Source of the DNA: Paraburkholderia flagellata
GTDB taxonomy: Bacteria > Pseudomonadota > Gammaproteobacteria > Burkholderiales > Burkholderiaceae
Assembly (NCBI RefSeq): GCF_021390645.1
Contig: NZ_JAJEJT010000004.1
Location: 62,001 to 126,000 of the forward strand
DNA length: 64,000 nucleotides
Direction: 5' to 3'
In this document: positions 61,475 to 64,000 of the stretch, piece by piece
Layout of the letters: each line of letters begins with the position of its first letter
Position numbering within the stretch: the stretch's first letter is position 1
Program-made: the position numbers and the translations under genes
Notes under the pieces: model-generated
What the model saw: only the letters and a program-made list of their open reading frames with translations
What the model was told of the DNA's origin: nothing
Database searches by the model: none

Positions 61475-62434
61475 ATGGCCCGCCCCGCCGCTGTCACCCC
61501 CGACGCGATCCGCGCCACCGTCCTCGCGATGCTCGCCGAGGCCGGCGACCCGGCTCCCGCGTCCGATACCCGTTTCCGCAGGATCGTCTCGGTTAGGAAG
61601 CTGCGCGCGCGCCTCGGTGCCGGCGACCCGGCCATGCTCTCGCGGCACCTGAATGCCATCGAGGCGGAGCTCGTGCAGGCGGGCCTCGCCGGGTTCGCCG
61701 CGCCCGATGTGCCGCCCGAGATCGCCACACAGATGCGCGCGCTGTGGGAAGCGGCGGTGGCCACGCAGCTCGCCGACGTGGTGCAGTTGCGTCAGCAGGC
61801 AGAAGCCGTCAAGGCAACGGCGGATGCCGCGCGCCACGAAGCGGAACTGCGTACGGAACTGCTACGCACGGAACTGGCTGACCTGCGCGCGCAGCTTGCC
61901 GCACGCGACGACGACCTCCTTGGCCTGCGGCTCGAAGGCCGGGCACTCCAGGAACGCGCCCAGGCGCTGGAGTCTTCCGGCGCCGGGCTGCAGGCCCGGC
62001 TCACGGCCGCCGGTACCGCCACGGCTGATGCGACGCAGCGGCACGAACGCGAACTCGCCGCGGAGCGGGTGCGCTACGAGGGCCTGTCGAAGCAGCTGCT
62101 GCGCGAGACCGCCCACCAGCGCGAGACGTTCCAGACCGAACGGCAGCGCCTCGAGGCGGAACTCGCGCGCGCCGCGGAGCGGCTACAGGCCCTCGAATCC
62201 CTGCGCGAGCGCCTGCTCGCGGACCTGTCGCAGGAACGCGAGGCCCGGCAGCACGCCGCCGCGGAAGCCGCGGCGCTCGCCACGCTGGTGGACCAGCAGC
62301 GCCAGACCCTGGCGCGCATCGGTGCCGGTTCAGTCAACGGACGGGGCAAGGCGGCAGGTACGCGACCAGCCGCCCATCGCACGGCCCGAACGACAAAGGC
62401 GGCCGCCGGCCGGTCCACGGGGAAAGCGCGATGA
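61475..62434 (+). CDS. KfrA-type coiled-coil DNA-binding protein (TnpT-like)
   Basis: The 319-residue protein has an N-terminal KfrA_N-type DNA-binding domain (residues 1-115: TPDAIRATVLAMLAEAGDPAP, RKLRARLGAGDPAMLSRHLN). A very long coiled coil of about 180 residues rich in Ala, Glu and Arg follows (HEAELRTELLRTELADLRAQ), then a basic end. The same architecture is seen in TnpT, the partner of the tyrosine recombinase TnpS in Tn4651-type Tn3-family transposons. In those elements the genes are divergent; here they run in the same direction and overlap as ATGA. It probably binds the site upstream and helps recombination. Confidence 0.85.
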   Translation: MARPAAVTPDAIRATVLAMLAEAGDPAPASDTRFRRIVSVRKLRARLGAGDPAMLSRHLNAIEAELVQAGLAGFAAPDVPPEIATQMRALWEAAVATQLADVVQLRQQAEAVKATADAARHEAELRTELLRTELADLRAQLAARDDDLLGLRLEGRALQERAQALESSGAGLQARLTAAGTATADATQRHERELAAERVRYEGLSKQLLRETAHQRETFQTERQRLEAELARAAERLQALESLRERLLADLSQEREARQHAAAEAAALATLVDQQRQTLARIGAGSVNGRGKAAGTRPAAHRTARTTKAAAGRSTGKAR

Positions 62435-63918
62435 CTGCCGTGACGCCATCGCGCTGGCTCGATACCGGCTGCCGGCCACCGCAGCGGCTGCCGGACACGA
62501 CCGACGCGGCGCTCGCCTACGTCGCGCACGCGCTCGGCCACCCGGTCTACCTGCGCTGGACACTCACGGCGCTCAAGCGCGGCTGCCCGTCGCTGGCCGA
62601 TGCGAAGCGCGAGCACCCGGCCGTGTTCGCGCTGCTGCTCGAGCGTGACGCCGCCATCGAATACTGGGATCACGGGCGCCTGCGCGTGGTGCCGGAGGCC
62701 TCGGCGCCGTCTGCCGCCACCGTGCTTGAACGCACCCTGCGGCAGCACCGTCGGCGCTTCCGTTGCATGACGGCAGGCCCTGTGCCGGACACCGCCGTCA
62801 CGGTCCAGCAGGCCGCCACGGATGACGCGGCCCGGCTGCCCGCTGGTGTCGATCCGGTGTGGATGGCTCGCGCCGGGCGCTTCGCGAATGCGGCGGCGCT
62901 CACCAACACCCTCGGCGTGGCCGATGACGCGCAGGCGGTGCGCCTCTTCTTGCGCGAGCGCGCCTCGCACTCGCCGCACACCCTGCGCGCCTACGTGACG
63001 GAACTGCGGCGGCTTGCGGCCTGGTGCCGGCGCGAGCACCTGGGGCCGTTCTCGGATCTCACCCGCCAGGACCTGATGGCGTACCGTGACGCCATCCAGG
63101 CGCCACAGCATCACGGGGACGGCAAGACCCGGCGCGCAGCGCCGGCCACCACCTCCCGCGCGCTCGCCGTGGTCTCGAGCCTCTTTGCCTGGTGGCACCG
63201 CACGGGCTATCTCATGGTCAATCCGGCGGAAGGACTGGCCGCCGGGCGGCGCGCCCGCATGACCTGGACGCCGGTGCGGTTCCTGCCCGCGGCGGCCCTG
63301 GGGCACTGCGATGCGGTCGCCGCCGGTGACGCGCCGGAAGACGTTCCGGCAACGGTCTGGGCCAGGCGCCGGGCCATCTGGGCGCTGTACCGCTTTGCCG
63401 GCATCCGGCTCGCTGAACTGGTGTGGCACGAGGCACTCGCGCTGCCGCGCATCGAGGTGGATGAGACCCGGCAGTGGACCCTGCACGTCACCGGCAAGGG
63501 GAACAAGCTGCGCGCGATCCCGCTGCCCTCAGGCTGCCTGCCGGTGCTGCGTGCCTACCGTCGGGCGCGGGGCCTGCCCGCGGATCCGCCGTCCGGCGAA
63601 CACCTGCCGCTCATCCACAGCGAACGCGGCCGCGCGCTGGGTGCGAGCGGCTTGTACGACGAGGTGCGGGCGGTGTTTGCGCTGGCGGCGGCACGCCTGC
63701 CGCCGGAAGAGCGCGCGATGCGCGCGGCGCTCGAAATGGCCTCCACGCACTGGCTGCGCCACGGCTACGCGCGCACGCTTGTGGTCGACCATCGCGTGCC
63801 GCTGCCGGTGGCGCAGGCGCTGCTCGGCCACGCCTCGGTGCAGACGACGGCGGCCTACGCGAGGACCGACACCACGCAGCTGCGTGCGTTTGTGGAGGAG
63901 AGTTTTGCTGCCCGCTGA
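62431..63918 (+). CDS. Tyrosine recombinase (TnpS-like)
   Basis: The 495-residue tyrosine recombinase has the catalytic set: Arg326 in GIRLAELVW, Lys in GKGNKLRAIPLP, His440-Arg443 in HWLRHGY, His in LLGHASVQ, and nucleophile Tyr476 in AAYARTD. An N-terminal SAM-like core-binding domain (SPHTLRAYVTELRRLAAWC) precedes. It is longer than XerC/D because of an extra N-terminal region of about 175 residues. It overlaps the TnpT-like gene by four bases and probably acts at the 22-bp site at 61324. No transposase of the same element is seen before the window ends. Confidence 0.93.
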   Translation: MTAVTPSRWLDTGCRPPQRLPDTTDAALAYVAHALGHPVYLRWTLTALKRGCPSLADAKREHPAVFALLLERDAAIEYWDHGRLRVVPEASAPSAATVLERTLRQHRRRFRCMTAGPVPDTAVTVQQAATDDAARLPAGVDPVWMARAGRFANAAALTNTLGVADDAQAVRLFLRERASHSPHTLRAYVTELRRLAAWCRREHLGPFSDLTRQDLMAYRDAIQAPQHHGDGKTRRAAPATTSRALAVVSSLFAWWHRTGYLMVNPAEGLAAGRRARMTWTPVRFLPAAALGHCDAVAAGDAPEDVPATVWARRRAIWALYRFAGIRLAELVWHEALALPRIEVDETRQWTLHVTGKGNKLRAIPLPSGCLPVLRAYRRARGLPADPPSGEHLPLIHSERGRALGASGLYDEVRAVFALAAARLPPEERAMRAALEMASTHWLRHGYARTLVVDHRVPLPVAQALLGHASVQTTAAYARTDTTQLRAFVEESFAAR

Positions 63919-64000
63919 AAGACGCGGCACCGATTGTGCCGTCCGGAAAAGAGCGGGCTGTCTATCTGGCGCCATGGATGGCTGATTGACTTCTTTATAA

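Noticed and set aside
62074..63486. 470-codon minus-strand frame opposite the tyrosine recombinase
   Set aside because: Shadow of the recombinase and coiled-coil genes; no motif.

Overview
The window looks like a secondary chromosome or megaplasmid of a Burkholderia sensu lato species (Paraburkholderia/Caballeronia-like). I infer this from the high GC content, the OmpC-type porin, the many LysR/GntR/AraC/TetR-controlled aromatic and N-heterocycle catabolic clusters, and the sparse housekeeping content. No rRNA, tRNA or CRISPR array was seen. These taxonomic points are inference; no database was searched.

Region 1 (1-10.3 kb): the end of a LysR gene, then a DadA-like FAD amino-acid oxidoreductase (minus strand) preceded by a tandem glycine riboswitch. 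Its expression platform appears to hide a ribosome-binding site in a hairpin. A LysR regulator lies back to back with an NADP-binding reductase. A plus-strand catabolic cluster follows: cupin, SDR, NCS1 permease, ABM-like protein, M20 amidohydrolase, 4-oxalocrotonate-tautomerase-like protein and GntR regulator. It has a clear promoter and a GATTGTC-G-GACAATC operator.

Region 2 (10.6-28.0 kb): a two-armed catabolic locus. The minus arm encodes an alpha/beta hydrolase, flavin reductase, polyamine-type ABC importer, GntR regulator, succinate-semialdehyde dehydrogenase and MFS transporter. The plus arm encodes an AA_synth-family protein, alpha/beta hydrolase, second flavin reductase, luciferase-like monooxygenase, aldehyde dehydrogenase and NCS1 permease. 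A DUF1330-GntR pair sits between them. ATGG-N4-CCAT operators recur at all three promoters. The enzyme set resembles Rut-type and pyridine-type oxidative ring opening that drains to succinate.

Region 3 (28.0-47 kb): accessory DNA. The left edge is a scar with an ammonium-transporter 3' fragment, a frameshifted TetR start and a 22-bp dif-like site. Then come two mirrored, divergently transcribed modules of serine recombinase - ParB-like - RepB-like proteins around a small zinc-binding gene; this is the strongest candidate for an undescribed system. Further right are a four-helix-bundle copper protein, a 1,492-residue M6-like metallopeptidase with a Gly/Cys-rich segment, degraded DNA, a GNAT acetyltransferase, an IS30 start fragment and small orphan genes.

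Region 4 (47-53.3 kb): an AraC regulator followed by three alpha/beta-hydrolase genes, a membrane protein, a TDT-family carrier and a cold-shock protein.

Region 5 (53.4-60.9 kb): a probable resorcinol/hydroxyquinol pathway on the minus strand: FAD hydroxylase, maleylacetate reductase, hydroxyquinol 1,2-dioxygenase, MFS transporter, porin and Dabb protein. It faces a TetR regulator across a 44-bp inverted repeat. Region 6 (61-64 kb): an ArsR fragment, a second copy of the dif-like site, then a KfrA/TnpT-like coiled-coil protein overlapping a tyrosine recombinase (TnpS-like).
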